Assembly (NCBI GenBank): GCA_015265235.1
Contig: JABZYJ010000093.1
Span: 1-7,623 of the forward strand
Reading direction: 5' to 3'
Origin: Selenomonas sp.
GTDB taxonomy: Bacteria > Bacillota > Negativicutes > Selenomonadales > Selenomonadaceae
Length of the DNA: 7,623 nucleotides
The notes below the pieces were generated by a model, which saw only the letters and a list, made by a program, of their open reading frames with translations, was not told the origin of the DNA and did not search any database. Made by a program: the position numbers and the translations under genes. Of the stretch, positions 1 through 6,385 are shown one piece after another; position 1 is the stretch's first letter; every line of letters starts with the position of its first letter.

Positions 1-539
1 AGCTGTTTTTTCAGACCATTGCCATAGACTGAAAACAGCCGAAGCACCGCAGTCTGAACGCCATATTGTTTCGCATACATATCGCACAGTTCTTCGACGA
101 TGTTTTTATGTACGCCATACGGAGAAATTGGATTCGGCGTCATGTCCGTTATCAATGGAAGATGCTCTTGATTTCCATAAACTGCAGCACTAGAGGGGTA
201 CAGCAATCGTGTCTGCGGGGAGGATGTACGAATGTATTCGAGCACATAATGCGTTGTCCAAACTGTCCGTTCAAAATCCTTCATTGGATTGGACAGAGAA
301 AAGCCGACCGATCCACTTCCCGCACAATGAATGATGATACTCACATCTGAAGCATATCTTTGCAGCGAGTCCATATCCACATCAGCATAATGCCACTCGT
401 CAACGCCCCATTCTCTTGCTTCATAAGCACTCCATCTTCCATGCCCCAATCCGATGACATAGAAACCCGCCTGACCATATATCTTCGCCACATAGCGGCC
501 AAGGAAGCCATGTGCACCTGTCACCAAAACTCGTTTCAA
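1..539 (-). CDS. NAD-dependent epimerase/dehydratase (extended SDR), N-terminal part, runs off the window
   Basis: This is the first 179 codons of a nucleotide-sugar epimerase/dehydratase; the C-terminal part lies beyond position 1. The frame opens with KRVLVTGAHGFLG, giving the Rossmann motif GxxGxxG at residues 8-14. It continues with HCAG (71-74), SSAAVYG (116-122) with the catalytic Ser/Thr region, YGVHK (141-145, the catalytic YxxxK) and RLFSVYGNG (167-175). These are the hallmarks of extended short-chain dehydrogenases that act on UDP-, GDP- or dTDP-sugars using NAD(P). I chose TTG at 539 because it gives the usual MKRVLVTG start and sits just after a G-rich tract. The next in-frame TTG is at 542 and is equally possible from sequence alone. 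Only 13 bp separate it from the stop of the acyltransferase upstream, so it is probably co-transcribed. The sugar substrate cannot be told from this half. Confidence 0.93.
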   Translation of the reverse strand, partial: MKRVLVTGAHGFLGRYVAKIYGQAGFYVIGLGHGRWSAYEAREWGVDEWHYADVDMDSLQRYASDVSIIIHCAGSGSVGFSLSNPMKDFERTVWTTHYVLEYIRTSSPQTRLLYPSSAAVYGNQEHLPLITDMTPNPISPYGVHKNIVEELCDMYAKQYGVQTAVLRLFSVYGNGLKKQ

Positions 540-552
540 CAAAAGCCCCCCC

Positions 553-1176
553 TCAGTGTGGTAATTTTTTCACTTCACGTGCTGGATTCCCCGCTACAAC
601 AGTCCATGGTGATACATCATGCGTCACTACTGAGCCCGCCCCAACAACCGCCCCTTCTCCTATTGTAACCCCTTTTAAAATAATGACATTCATACCAATC
701 CATGCTTTATCACATATATGAATAGGAGCCGTTCGAACAGAAGACCAGTCTTTATTTGTAATAAAATCCCTGCCTGCTCGAACATCTTTGATCTGGGAAC
801 GAATATCCTCTGCCCGTAATCGCCAATCCAAGGAGTGTGAATCATGATCATAGAGCCATACTCCCCATGCAATTGTTACGTCATCACCAATCACAATCTT
901 ACTTCGGGAGATCAGCTGAGTCCCCCCATTTATAAAAGTACGATTTCCAATGGTAACGATCCCCTGATCGGATTCAAATATAAAGGTGCATCCCAAAAGG
1001 CAATCTTCACCAATAGAAACTCGTTGTGTTCCATTATCGACACGACAATCAAGACGTGCACTTGGCATAAATAAAGATGACTTTCCTACTTTCATTAAAT
1101 ACGGATGTCGATGAATTTCTTTACGTATATCATAGTATAATTTCTTTTTTAACCAGTGAAAAACCATCTCTAACAT
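553..1176 (-). CDS. Hexapeptide-repeat O-acetyltransferase (WcaF/WbbJ-like), second of a tandem pair
   Basis: A 207-residue acyltransferase of the left-handed beta-helix (LbH, trimeric) family, predicted to move an acetyl group from acetyl-CoA to a sugar hydroxyl in a surface glycan or its precursor. Hexapeptide-like turns appear at about residues 53-110 (VSIGEDCLLG, VTIGNRTFING, IVIGDDVTIAWG) and 151-190 (AWIGMNVIILKGVTIGEGAVVGAGSVVTHDV split over several coils). It ends with the typical VVAGNPAREVKKLP tail. Histidines in YDHDSH (109-114) are the likely catalytic candidates, and an extended loop (about 115-150) breaks the helix as in WcaF-like enzymes. The frame is open back to an ATG at 1260 inside the upstream gene, but ATG 1176 has a GAGGT ribosome site and starts 22 bp after the upstream stop. 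The exact acceptor is unknown; another short acyl group is possible. Confidence 0.9.
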   Translation of the reverse strand: MLEMVFHWLKKKLYYDIRKEIHRHPYLMKVGKSSLFMPSARLDCRVDNGTQRVSIGEDCLLGCTFIFESDQGIVTIGNRTFINGGTQLISRSKIVIGDDVTIAWGVWLYDHDSHSLDWRLRAEDIRSQIKDVRAGRDFITNKDWSSVRTAPIHICDKAWIGMNVIILKGVTIGEGAVVGAGSVVTHDVSPWTVVAGNPAREVKKLPH

Positions 1177-1180
1177 ATCG

Positions 1181-1185
1181 ACCTC
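1181..1185 (-). promoter_or_regulatory. Ribosome binding site deciding the start of the second acyltransferase
   Basis: GAGGT on the minus strand, four bases before ATG 1176. The earlier in-frame ATGs at 1260 and 1248 lie inside the preceding gene and would add about 28 residues with no resemblance to the acyltransferase family, so this site supports the shorter protein. Confidence 0.6.
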
Positions 1186-1198
1186 ATCATAGGCAGTA

Positions 1199-1795
1199 CT
1201 ACTCAGAATGATTAATGATCTTAGCCGGATTCCCGCCAACAACGACATTCGCGGGCACATCTTTTGTCACGACTGCATGTGCAGCAATTACCGCACCGTC
1301 TCCTATCGTTACCCCTTTCATGATGCATACACCAAACCCGATCCACACATCATCGCCAATACGAATTTCTCGCCCTCTCAGATCAAATTTTTCGAGAAAT
1401 CCTTCTCGAAGAATGGACATAAAATGGGTGTGTCGTTCCTCTTTATCCATGGGATGATCATTAGAATCGTGTATATCAACATTATGGGCAATAAGTACGC
1501 GGTTCCCTATGCTAATCCTCATTTCAGACCATATTCTTGTCCCCTCTCCAATATAACAATCATCTCCAATACAAATTTTCCCTCGATAGGGATAAACCAG
1601 AATCTCTCCACGAATATGCGAGTTTTTTCCTATTATGATATTCTCTCGTTGATGAGACATATTATTGATATGGGACTGTCGATAGAACATTGTATTATTT
1701 CCTGCAATACAATGTTTTTTTTGAATCTTATTATGAATGCGTTCCCCTAAATTCATCATATGGCATAATAAACAAAACACCATAGAATACAACAT
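1199..1795 (-). CDS. Hexapeptide-repeat acyltransferase (maltose/galactoside O-acetyltransferase-like), first of a tandem pair
   Basis: A 198-residue LbH acyltransferase. Repeats run from about residue 53 to 107 (IIIGKNSHIRG, ICIGDDCYIGEG, ISIGNRVLIAHN) and 143 to 185 (IRIGDDVWIGFG, VTIGDGAVIAAHAVVTKDVP), followed by the family-typical VVVGGNPAKII end. The segment AHNVDIHDSNDHPMD (103-117) corresponds to the histidine-bearing active-site loop of O-acetyltransferases such as those of the LacA/NodL/WbbJ group. The first 50 residues are basic and not repeat-like. ATG 1795 has only a weak upstream AAGGTG at 9 bases. An internal Met-Met at residues 13-14 is an alternative start but has no ribosome site. 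It is the first gene after a 167-bp gap, so it may begin a separate transcript. It is only distantly like its downstream neighbour, so the two probably acylate different positions or sugars. Confidence 0.9.
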   Translation of the reverse strand: MLYSMVFCLLCHMMNLGERIHNKIQKKHCIAGNNTMFYRQSHINNMSHQRENIIIGKNSHIRGEILVYPYRGKICIGDDCYIGEGTRIWSEMRISIGNRVLIAHNVDIHDSNDHPMDKEERHTHFMSILREGFLEKFDLRGREIRIGDDVWIGFGVCIMKGVTIGDGAVIAAHAVVTKDVPANVVVGGNPAKIINHSE

Positions 1796-1962
1796 CTATC
1801 ATCACACCTTTTGCATAGCAATCCCTCAATGTCCGAGCCTCAGTTTACCATAACACAATATCATCCTCAAAACGATGATCTTCTCATACTGATTGCCCCC
1901 CCAGATCACACCATATCCCCTTTACGCGTCAATCAAATCAACGAATCATATTATAATCCGCA
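1796..1962 (-). other. 167-bp intergenic gap with possible gene scar
   Basis: The gap lies between the stop of the CgeB-like glycosyltransferase and the first acyltransferase. It holds the candidate promoter at 1842-1870, a perfect TATAAT (1955-1950) with no recognisable -35, a G7 run (1902-1896) and a weak 6-bp stem ATCATC/GATGAT (1860-1865 with 1874-1879). On the minus strand one frame is open for 31 codons (1921-1829) and reads YGVIWGGNQYEKII, faintly like the nucleotide-binding start seen in some sugar-modifying enzymes. Stops soon follow, so at most this is debris. No strong rho-independent terminator is visible. Confidence 0.4.
1842..1870 (-). promoter_or_regulatory. Candidate sigma70/sigmaA promoter ahead of the acyltransferase pair
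   Basis: On the minus strand TTGAGG (1870-1865) and TAAACT (1847-1842) are separated by 17 bases. A TGG immediately before the second hexamer resembles an extended -10. Each hexamer matches the consensus at four of six positions. Transcription from here would leave a leader of about 40 bases before ATG 1795. This is the largest clean gap in the window, which is why a promoter is sensible here, but the match is only moderate and the gene could equally be read through from upstream. Confidence 0.3.
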
Positions 1963-3195
1963 TTAATCTACACGTTTTATCATTTGATCGAACTCATATG
2001 CTCTAATGTCATACGTATGCTCACGCAAACACCGATGTTTCCCGGCCTCGGCGATCTTTTGTCTCTCTGCCGGATGCTCCATCAACCATGTCGCCTTTTC
2101 AACGCAATCTTGAACAGAATCATAGGTCACAACTTCTTTTCCTGGTGTAAAAAGATCATTCATATTCTTTTTATTATCCGTCAACAAGCAACTCCCCACC
2201 CCCGTTGCTTCATACAGTCTCATGTTAGAAGCAAATTCCGGCGACGAATCCGCATGGATGTTCAATACAACATCCGAATGAAACAGCGTCTCAAACATCT
2301 CTATGCCAAAGACAGGCTGTCTCAAGTGCCTGTATAAATCAATATTTATAGGAAACAGCGGAGGCTGTCTACGTTTACATGTTTTCCCAACAATCGGCAA
2401 AGACGAAAGGATATCATCTTTCACTTTCTTAGGAAATAACTGCATAACGTTATAAAGACCTATGCCTACCATAGACTTTAAGAGTTGCTTCTTAGAAACA
2501 TTCACGCTCGGAGAATACATCTCCAACGGCAATATATTTGCCAAACCTAACAACAAAGCTTCACGATTTAAATGGTAATCATCCCCCCTAATAAGACTAC
2601 CCACAAAAGAAATACTTGAATGCTTGATTTTATGATTAGACAGCAAAGGCAGAACTTCTCGCGGAAAGGCGTGATTCATGTGGATTGCTCTCCCCCCCTC
2701 CTGCCGCAAAACAGCAACACTCTCAGGAGCACAGCAAAGAATAACATCCAGCATTTTCCATAAACGTTTCTTAGTGACATCTTTAGCCACAGCACTGCCT
2801 GCCCACCCAATAATCAGCCGAACAGAAGGAACTTCGTTCCTTATGTGACGAATCAAATTTTCGTTACAACAATCTGCTACAAAAACAATGTTCGGACGGT
2901 ATTTTTTTATTTGCAACAACAGAATTTCTTCCAGCGATAGATCCTTTCGTCTAACCCCGTATTCCTTTATCCATTGTTGTTGCAAAGGTGCAACATTCAC
3001 TACTACATTCTCGGTTTCATAGCCGATGTTTTCTAGGGCTTTACACCAGCCTGTTGCAAAATAGTTGGTATAACTTGCATCTATACTCGCTTTAATCTTC
3101 TGATATGAAAATTTATTTTTTTCGCCGTATGCCATATCACGAAAAATCTTCTCCACGGCCTCTGGATATGCAGTTCCCACCCAAAATATTTTCAT
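1963..3195 (-). CDS. CgeB-like glycosyltransferase (GT-B fold, Glyco_trans_1_2 C-terminal domain)
   Basis: A 410-residue predicted cytoplasmic glycosyltransferase. It begins MKIFWVGTAYPEAV and has an N-terminal Rossmann-like half (RPNIVFVADCCNENLI, then VRLIIGWAG near 125-140, and LDVILCCAPESV). The C-terminal half carries the conserved donor-binding stretch FHSDVVLNIHADSSPEF, then NMRLYEATGVGSCLLTDNK and LFTPGKEVVTYDS (about residues 324-360), and a closing HTYDIRAYEFDQM helix. This order is characteristic of the CgeB/DUF3880-type family 1-like transferases found in spore-coat and surface-glycan loci. The frame opens at ATG 3219, but I start at ATG 3195: it fits the family start, has GGAG nine bases upstream, and lies two bases after the stop of the dehydrogenase remnant, as expected of an old translationally coupled pair. 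Donor and acceptor sugars are unknown. Confidence 0.85.
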   Translation of the reverse strand: MKIFWVGTAYPEAVEKIFRDMAYGEKNKFSYQKIKASIDASYTNYFATGWCKALENIGYETENVVVNVAPLQQQWIKEYGVRRKDLSLEEILLLQIKKYRPNIVFVADCCNENLIRHIRNEVPSVRLIIGWAGSAVAKDVTKKRLWKMLDVILCCAPESVAVLRQEGGRAIHMNHAFPREVLPLLSNHKIKHSSISFVGSLIRGDDYHLNREALLLGLANILPLEMYSPSVNVSKKQLLKSMVGIGLYNVMQLFPKKVKDDILSSLPIVGKTCKRRQPPLFPINIDLYRHLRQPVFGIEMFETLFHSDVVLNIHADSSPEFASNMRLYEATGVGSCLLTDNKKNMNDLFTPGKEVVTYDSVQDCVEKATWLMEHPAERQKIAEAGKHRCLREHTYDIRAYEFDQMIKRVD

Positions 3196-3197
3196 TG

Positions 3198-3512
3198 TCA
3201 AATGCTCCAATAACTGCAAGAGTTCTCATCATCCCGCAGGGAAAGATACGCACGTTTGACATCCCACCAAAAACATGCCGACGACGATATTGCCTCTAAG
3301 AAGAGCGAAAGGAGGCTGTCCTTTCCTACCTCGATATATCGATCATGTGCCACCGCCAAGATCAGACAATTCAAACTCAACAGCTCTGCCAAAGACGAGA
3401 GTCTTACACAATACAGTCTTTCTGCTTATTTCGGGTCGGCGTAGTGATCGTGCAAGAGAGGCTCTATCCTGTACTTCTTTTTCCTTCGCACAATACCATC
3501 ATACAGCAACAT
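3198..3512 (-). pseudogene. Decayed C-terminal fragment of a nucleotide-sugar (UDP-sugar) dehydrogenase
   Basis: One frame from 3512 to the TGA at 3200-3198 is readable through a single internal TAA (3428-3426). Before the stop it gives KKYRIEPLLHDHYADPK. After it come AERLYCVRLSSLAEL and LILAVAHDRYIEV, and near the end WDVKRAYLSLRDD and YWSI. The order VHD-P-ADP, then AVAHxxY, then DVK is that of the C-terminal UDP-binding domain of the UDP-glucose/GDP-mannose dehydrogenase family (WecC/TviB-like enzymes, which oxidise UDP-sugars to uronic acids with NAD). Between about 3308 and 3264 the better match is in the neighbouring frame (LLRGNIVV), suggesting paired small indels. About 105 of some 430 codons remain; the NAD-binding and catalytic-Cys domains are absent. 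No function is expected. The upstream boundary may reach about 3540 in another frame (VAIDVAV). Confidence 0.75.
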
Positions 3513-3552
3513 CAATAGCTACTCCTTTCCAACAGAAATGTTCACTTCTCGG

Positions 3553-4287
3553 TTATTTCGTCCCTATGTTCAACAAGGGAAGATAGGCTTCGGCATTGAT
3601 TCGCGGCAAATAATATCTGCTCATTGTCGAAAAAAAATGCAATGAGGACGATAGTGTCCCCGCGGCAGAATCATATCCTGCCCGCTTCAATATTCGGATC
3701 GTGCGCCACGATATATCATCTATCGTTCCCCACGGATACGAAAAATGCTTGATTTCCCTGCCCGTTAGATCCTCTAACTCTTGCTTGGATCCATAAAGTT
3801 CTGCTTCAAGATCCATGCACTGTGCGCAATTCACATGATTCCTGGTATGCGATCCAATCGTGCACAATGCATCTGCCGATAAATCCGCAATTTCTAACCG
3901 GCTCATGATCCTAGGGCTTCCCAGCTGTGCACTTGGCACATAATGGATGAACGGAATATTTCGTTCCTTCAATACAGGATAGGCGTATTGGTAAAAATTA
4001 TCCATTGCATCATCAAAGGAAATCACACACTGTCCCGTATAATTCCCATTTGCCAAGGATCGCAGGCACTCATCCATGGAAACAAACCGATAGCCCTGTG
4101 CTTTTATATGATCCAGAATTTGCTGAAAAGCATCAAGAGAACAATAGCAGGAAGGTTCATCTGATGTCTCGTATGGCGAAACGCTATGAAACATGATAAT
4201 GACCGAGTAATTGTTGGATAATACTTTTTCTGGAACACGATACAAAGCTCCAAGCATCCGACCAAGCAGTCTTTTTTTCAAATTCAT
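3553..4287 (-). CDS. Polysaccharide deacetylase family protein (carbohydrate esterase 4, NodB homology)
   Basis: A 244-residue NodB-fold protein, predicted to remove N- or O-acetyl groups from a glycan using a divalent metal. Motif 1 is SFDDAMDN (90-97) with the Asp-Asp pair. Motif 2 is SHTRNH (146-151) with both metal-binding histidines. Motif 3 is FSYPWG (182-187), the FxYPxG variant that lacks the arginine of classical RPPY-type deacetylases. IIMFHSVSP near residue 30 is the usual opening strand of this subfamily. There is no clear signal peptide; the basic start with a short hydrophobic stretch could be peripheral to the membrane. ATG 4287 has AGGA eleven bases upstream. A G+C-poor eight-T run codes for HFF near the C-terminus. 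The gene sits 49 bp after the glycosyltransferase and directly before the dehydrogenase relic, so it may mark one edge of a past rearrangement. The acceptor is unknown. Confidence 0.9.
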   Translation of the reverse strand: MNLKKRLLGRMLGALYRVPEKVLSNNYSVIIMFHSVSPYETSDEPSCYCSLDAFQQILDHIKAQGYRFVSMDECLRSLANGNYTGQCVISFDDAMDNFYQYAYPVLKERNIPFIHYVPSAQLGSPRIMSRLEIADLSADALCTIGSHTRNHVNCAQCMDLEAELYGSKQELEDLTGREIKHFSYPWGTIDDISWRTIRILKRAGYDSAAGTLSSSLHFFSTMSRYYLPRINAEAYLPLLNIGTK

Positions 4288-4308
4288 AAATTCAAACGTC
4301 CTATCCTA

Positions 4309-4330
4309 CGCTCATCAAGATTAATGAGCG
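4309..4330 (-). repeat. Perfect 7-bp inverted repeat (hairpin) between genes
   Basis: CGCTCAT and ATGAGCG flank an eight-base loop in the 49-bp gap between the glycosyltransferase stop (4337) and the deacetylase start (4287). No T run follows on either strand, so it is not a canonical rho-independent terminator. It could be an RNA-processing or stability element within the operon, or a protein-binding site. Confidence 0.5.
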
Positions 4331-4336
4331 GGAGGC

Positions 4337-5563
4337 TTATCGACCTTTCCCGTCTCGAATAATACTCTCCTTAGGAGAATGACAATACAGCCAATGATCA
4401 TGTGATATGAAATGATTCCTCAAGCTCGGCTGGAATCTCCTTGGAATATACTTGAAAAAAAAATTTTTTAGGTACCCCTTTAAACTAGATTCCGTCGAAG
4501 ATTGCGAAGATGCTTCCTCGCTATGCAGCGGAAGGGCGACGAAAGGAATTCCCCGATCATGGCAGAATTTCTTCAAAGAGGCATTTTCTTGTTCATAATA
4601 TTCCTGCTGCTCATATCGCACACTGGCAGCATCCCGCAATATGCCGCAAAGGACATTTTCTTCTTGACAACGATCCTCTCGGCCAAGCAAAAACATCGTA
4701 TAGTTATAATCCGCAGAGATCATATTCGTATTGGTGATCCGCAAGTACGGAACTGTGGCATACTGCAGACGCTCCACCCCGCACGGGCTCAACTGCTGAA
4801 ACTGACAGGCGGCTTCATACGAAACAGAGTGCCGCAAGCCTTCCGAGCTTTGCAGCGGAATCGCCACAAACAAATGGTTGTGATGAAAAATCAATGATTC
4901 GACTTCACTCAAAAGCAATAGCGGCGGTCCATAATCTGGATTGAAAAAATTGAATACATTCCCATATCGATATTTTACTCGCTGGAGAATTTCGTTTTTG
5001 ATGATTCCTCCTAACAAACTGCCAGAACCTGGTATGCCGCCCGGAAACTGATAATTCCCTTGCGAAAATTCCAGTTTCTTTTGGATTTCACCTTCCGGCT
5101 CACGCTGCTCCCATGTACCCGTCCAATCCTGCCGATACAAAACACCGCCAAGAGAGCCATCGTCCTTTGTGTTCAAATCATAAAAATCCCAGCCCCAATT
5201 CACCATATCCGGGAATTCTTCCTGCATAATGCACGTATGCAGCGACTGAAGCGACTCAGCATACATATACATCTTGTCCTGCATGAAGCCGATGTATCGA
5301 CCTTTTGCAAACTGCAAACCATATTCCCAGTTGCCGCACATTCCCAGTACCGGTTCATCGGGTGGATGTACATAGACAAAGCGCTCGTCTTGGTACTTCT
5401 CAACAATCGGCTTGCAAGAGAGCGCTTCATCATCATAATCGTCCGTGACGATGACCTCAAAATCCGAAAACGTCTGGTGATGCAAGGAGTGAAGCGCTAT
5501 ATCAACCATAGCAGGTCTTGCCTTCGTCGGGATTATTACCGAAAAAAAGGGCATCGCTCTCAT
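4337..5563 (-). CDS. Family 2 glycosyltransferase (GT-A fold)
   Basis: A protein of about 408 residues with a GT2 domain in roughly the first 230. It opens FFSVIIPTKARP (6-17), followed by SLHHQTFSDFEVIVTDDYDDE (25-46), whose Asp pair contacts the nucleotide, and GRYIGFMQDKM (88-98). In the last motif the usual DxD metal motif is reduced to Q-D-K. The C-terminal half has no motif I recognise and ends in a basic tail, with KNFFFKYIPRRF suggesting membrane contact. It probably adds a sugar to a lipid- or protein-linked glycan at the cytoplasmic face. Starts at GTG 5566, ATG 5563 and ATG 5554 are all possible; AGGA eight bases before 5563 favours that one. The gene follows the kinase by 30 bp. 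In some bacteria methyltransferase, kinase and GT2 domains occur together, which supports a shared pathway. An A9 run on the plus strand (4455-4463) lies in its 3' part. Confidence 0.88.
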   Translation of the reverse strand: MRAMPFFSVIIPTKARPAMVDIALHSLHHQTFSDFEVIVTDDYDDEALSCKPIVEKYQDERFVYVHPPDEPVLGMCGNWEYGLQFAKGRYIGFMQDKMYMYAESLQSLHTCIMQEEFPDMVNWGWDFYDLNTKDDGSLGGVLYRQDWTGTWEQREPEGEIQKKLEFSQGNYQFPGGIPGSGSLLGGIIKNEILQRVKYRYGNVFNFFNPDYGPPLLLLSEVESLIFHHNHLFVAIPLQSSEGLRHSVSYEAACQFQQLSPCGVERLQYATVPYLRITNTNMISADYNYTMFLLGREDRCQEENVLCGILRDAASVRYEQQEYYEQENASLKKFCHDRGIPFVALPLHSEEASSQSSTESSLKGYLKNFFFKYIPRRFQPSLRNHFISHDHWLYCHSPKESIIRDGKGR

Positions 5564-5593
5564 CACTCCATTCCTCAGGGAAGCATCTGTCGT

Positions 5594-6373
5594 TTATCTT
5601 CTTGTCAAACCAAATATATATTTCAATATACGCTTTTTCGCCTGTTTCTTCAAGGATAGAACATCATCCAGACAGACATTTTCCTTCCGATATCTTTCCA
5701 TAAAGCTATCGGCGCCGACTGCATCCGAAAAGGCTTTTTCCAATTGCATATAACAGTGCTTGTCATCTTCTGTAACATCAAAATGCTTCCATATTTCTTC
5801 CATCGTGGTCACATTTTCCAGCAATGAATGATGGAAATTATAGTAAAAGTTGAACATTGCCCTTTGAAAGACGAACGCAATGGGAGCATCTGCGTAGAGC
5901 CATTCATAATCGATAATAACAGGCCCTTGCGCTGTATACAGAACATTATCTGGATGAAGATCGATATTGATCATTTTACCATCAGAGGGCTGCACGGAGA
6001 AATCCACCTCAGGATTTTCCTGCACGCTCTTCCCCTCTTGCAAAAAATCATAATATCGTCTCAGCTCTGAAAAGAATTTTTCTTTCCCTTGATTATATCC
6101 TACCTCTGCAATTCTAGCACCCCATGACATTCCTTCGATATAATCGAATCGTACCGCATCTTCGCCCGTAATCTCAGCCTTTGCAACACGGTCTTTACCA
6201 TAGACGGCACAGAGCATCTTATAATTCAAAAATATCTTTTCTATATGAGGCTGCGCAGCCGGCGTCAACGCCTTTTTCCAAACGACCGTATTCCCTCCGT
6301 CACGCTCAATCAGTGTCACAATCTGATATTCCGGTCTTCTCGCTCGAGAATATTTACTATATATAGTTTGCAT
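5594..6373 (-). CDS. Phosphotransferase of the APH/choline-kinase-like fold, partner of the methyltransferase
   Basis: A 259-residue kinase-like protein. VVWKKAL (30-36) holds the likely ATP-binding lysine, VRFDYIEG (74-81) the hinge, INIDLHPDNVLY (135-146) the catalytic loop, and PVIIDYEWLY (151-160) the metal-binding Asp in the ID(Y/F)EW form typical of choline/ethanolamine and sugar kinases. The first position of the usual HxDxxxxN motif is Asn (N136) rather than His; D138 and N143 are kept. A phosphate is therefore probably placed on a small alcohol or a sugar hydroxyl. The start is secure: AAGGAG overlaps the stop of the methyltransferase gene and lies six bases before ATG 6373. The protein lacks the N-terminal extension of free-standing kinases and reads like the second domain of methyltransferase-kinase fusions, here encoded separately. 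The substrate is unknown. Confidence 0.82.
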   Translation of the reverse strand: MQTIYSKYSRARRPEYQIVTLIERDGGNTVVWKKALTPAAQPHIEKIFLNYKMLCAVYGKDRVAKAEITGEDAVRFDYIEGMSWGARIAEVGYNQGKEKFFSELRRYYDFLQEGKSVQENPEVDFSVQPSDGKMINIDLHPDNVLYTAQGPVIIDYEWLYADAPIAFVFQRAMFNFYYNFHHSLLENVTTMEEIWKHFDVTEDDKHCYMQLEKAFSDAVGADSFMERYRKENVCLDDVLSLKKQAKKRILKYIFGLTRR

Positions 6374-6379
6374 ATTTAT

Positions 6380-6385
6380 CTCCTT
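6380..6385 (-). promoter_or_regulatory. Strong ribosome binding site of the kinase gene, overlapping the methyltransferase stop
   Basis: AAGGAG six bases before ATG 6373. Its first two bases are part of the TAA that ends the methyltransferase (6386-6384). This shows that the two proteins are made separately but coupled, rather than being a fusion broken by a sequencing frameshift. Confidence 0.75.

Noticed and set aside
1208..1750. 180-codon plus-strand open frame opposite the first acyltransferase
   Set aside because: It is antisense to a clear hexapeptide acyltransferase, its product has no recognisable domain, and hexapeptide-coding DNA often leaves the opposite strand open.
1860..1879. 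Stem ATCATC/GATGAT as a terminator of the CgeB-like gene
   Set aside because: It has only six mostly A-T pairs, no T run on the minus strand, and overlaps the candidate promoter.
1950..1955. Perfect TATAAT on the minus strand as a promoter
   Set aside because: No acceptable -35 hexamer at 16-18 bases upstream and no extended -10, so I preferred the pair at 1842-1870.
3198..3392. A real 64-residue small protein before the CgeB-like gene
   Set aside because: Similarity to a dehydrogenase C-terminus continues upstream past the stop codon in the same frame, so this is the tail of a broken gene rather than an independent small gene.
3105..3586. Several plus-strand open frames over the deacetylase-CgeB gap
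   Set aside because: They have no ribosome sites or recognisable motifs, whereas the minus strand carries clear dehydrogenase motifs through the same bases.
5060..5659. 199-codon plus-strand open frame opposite GT2 and the kinase end
   Set aside because: It lies entirely antisense to the glycosyltransferase domain and the kinase C-terminus, both of which have family motifs; its composition looks like a shadow.
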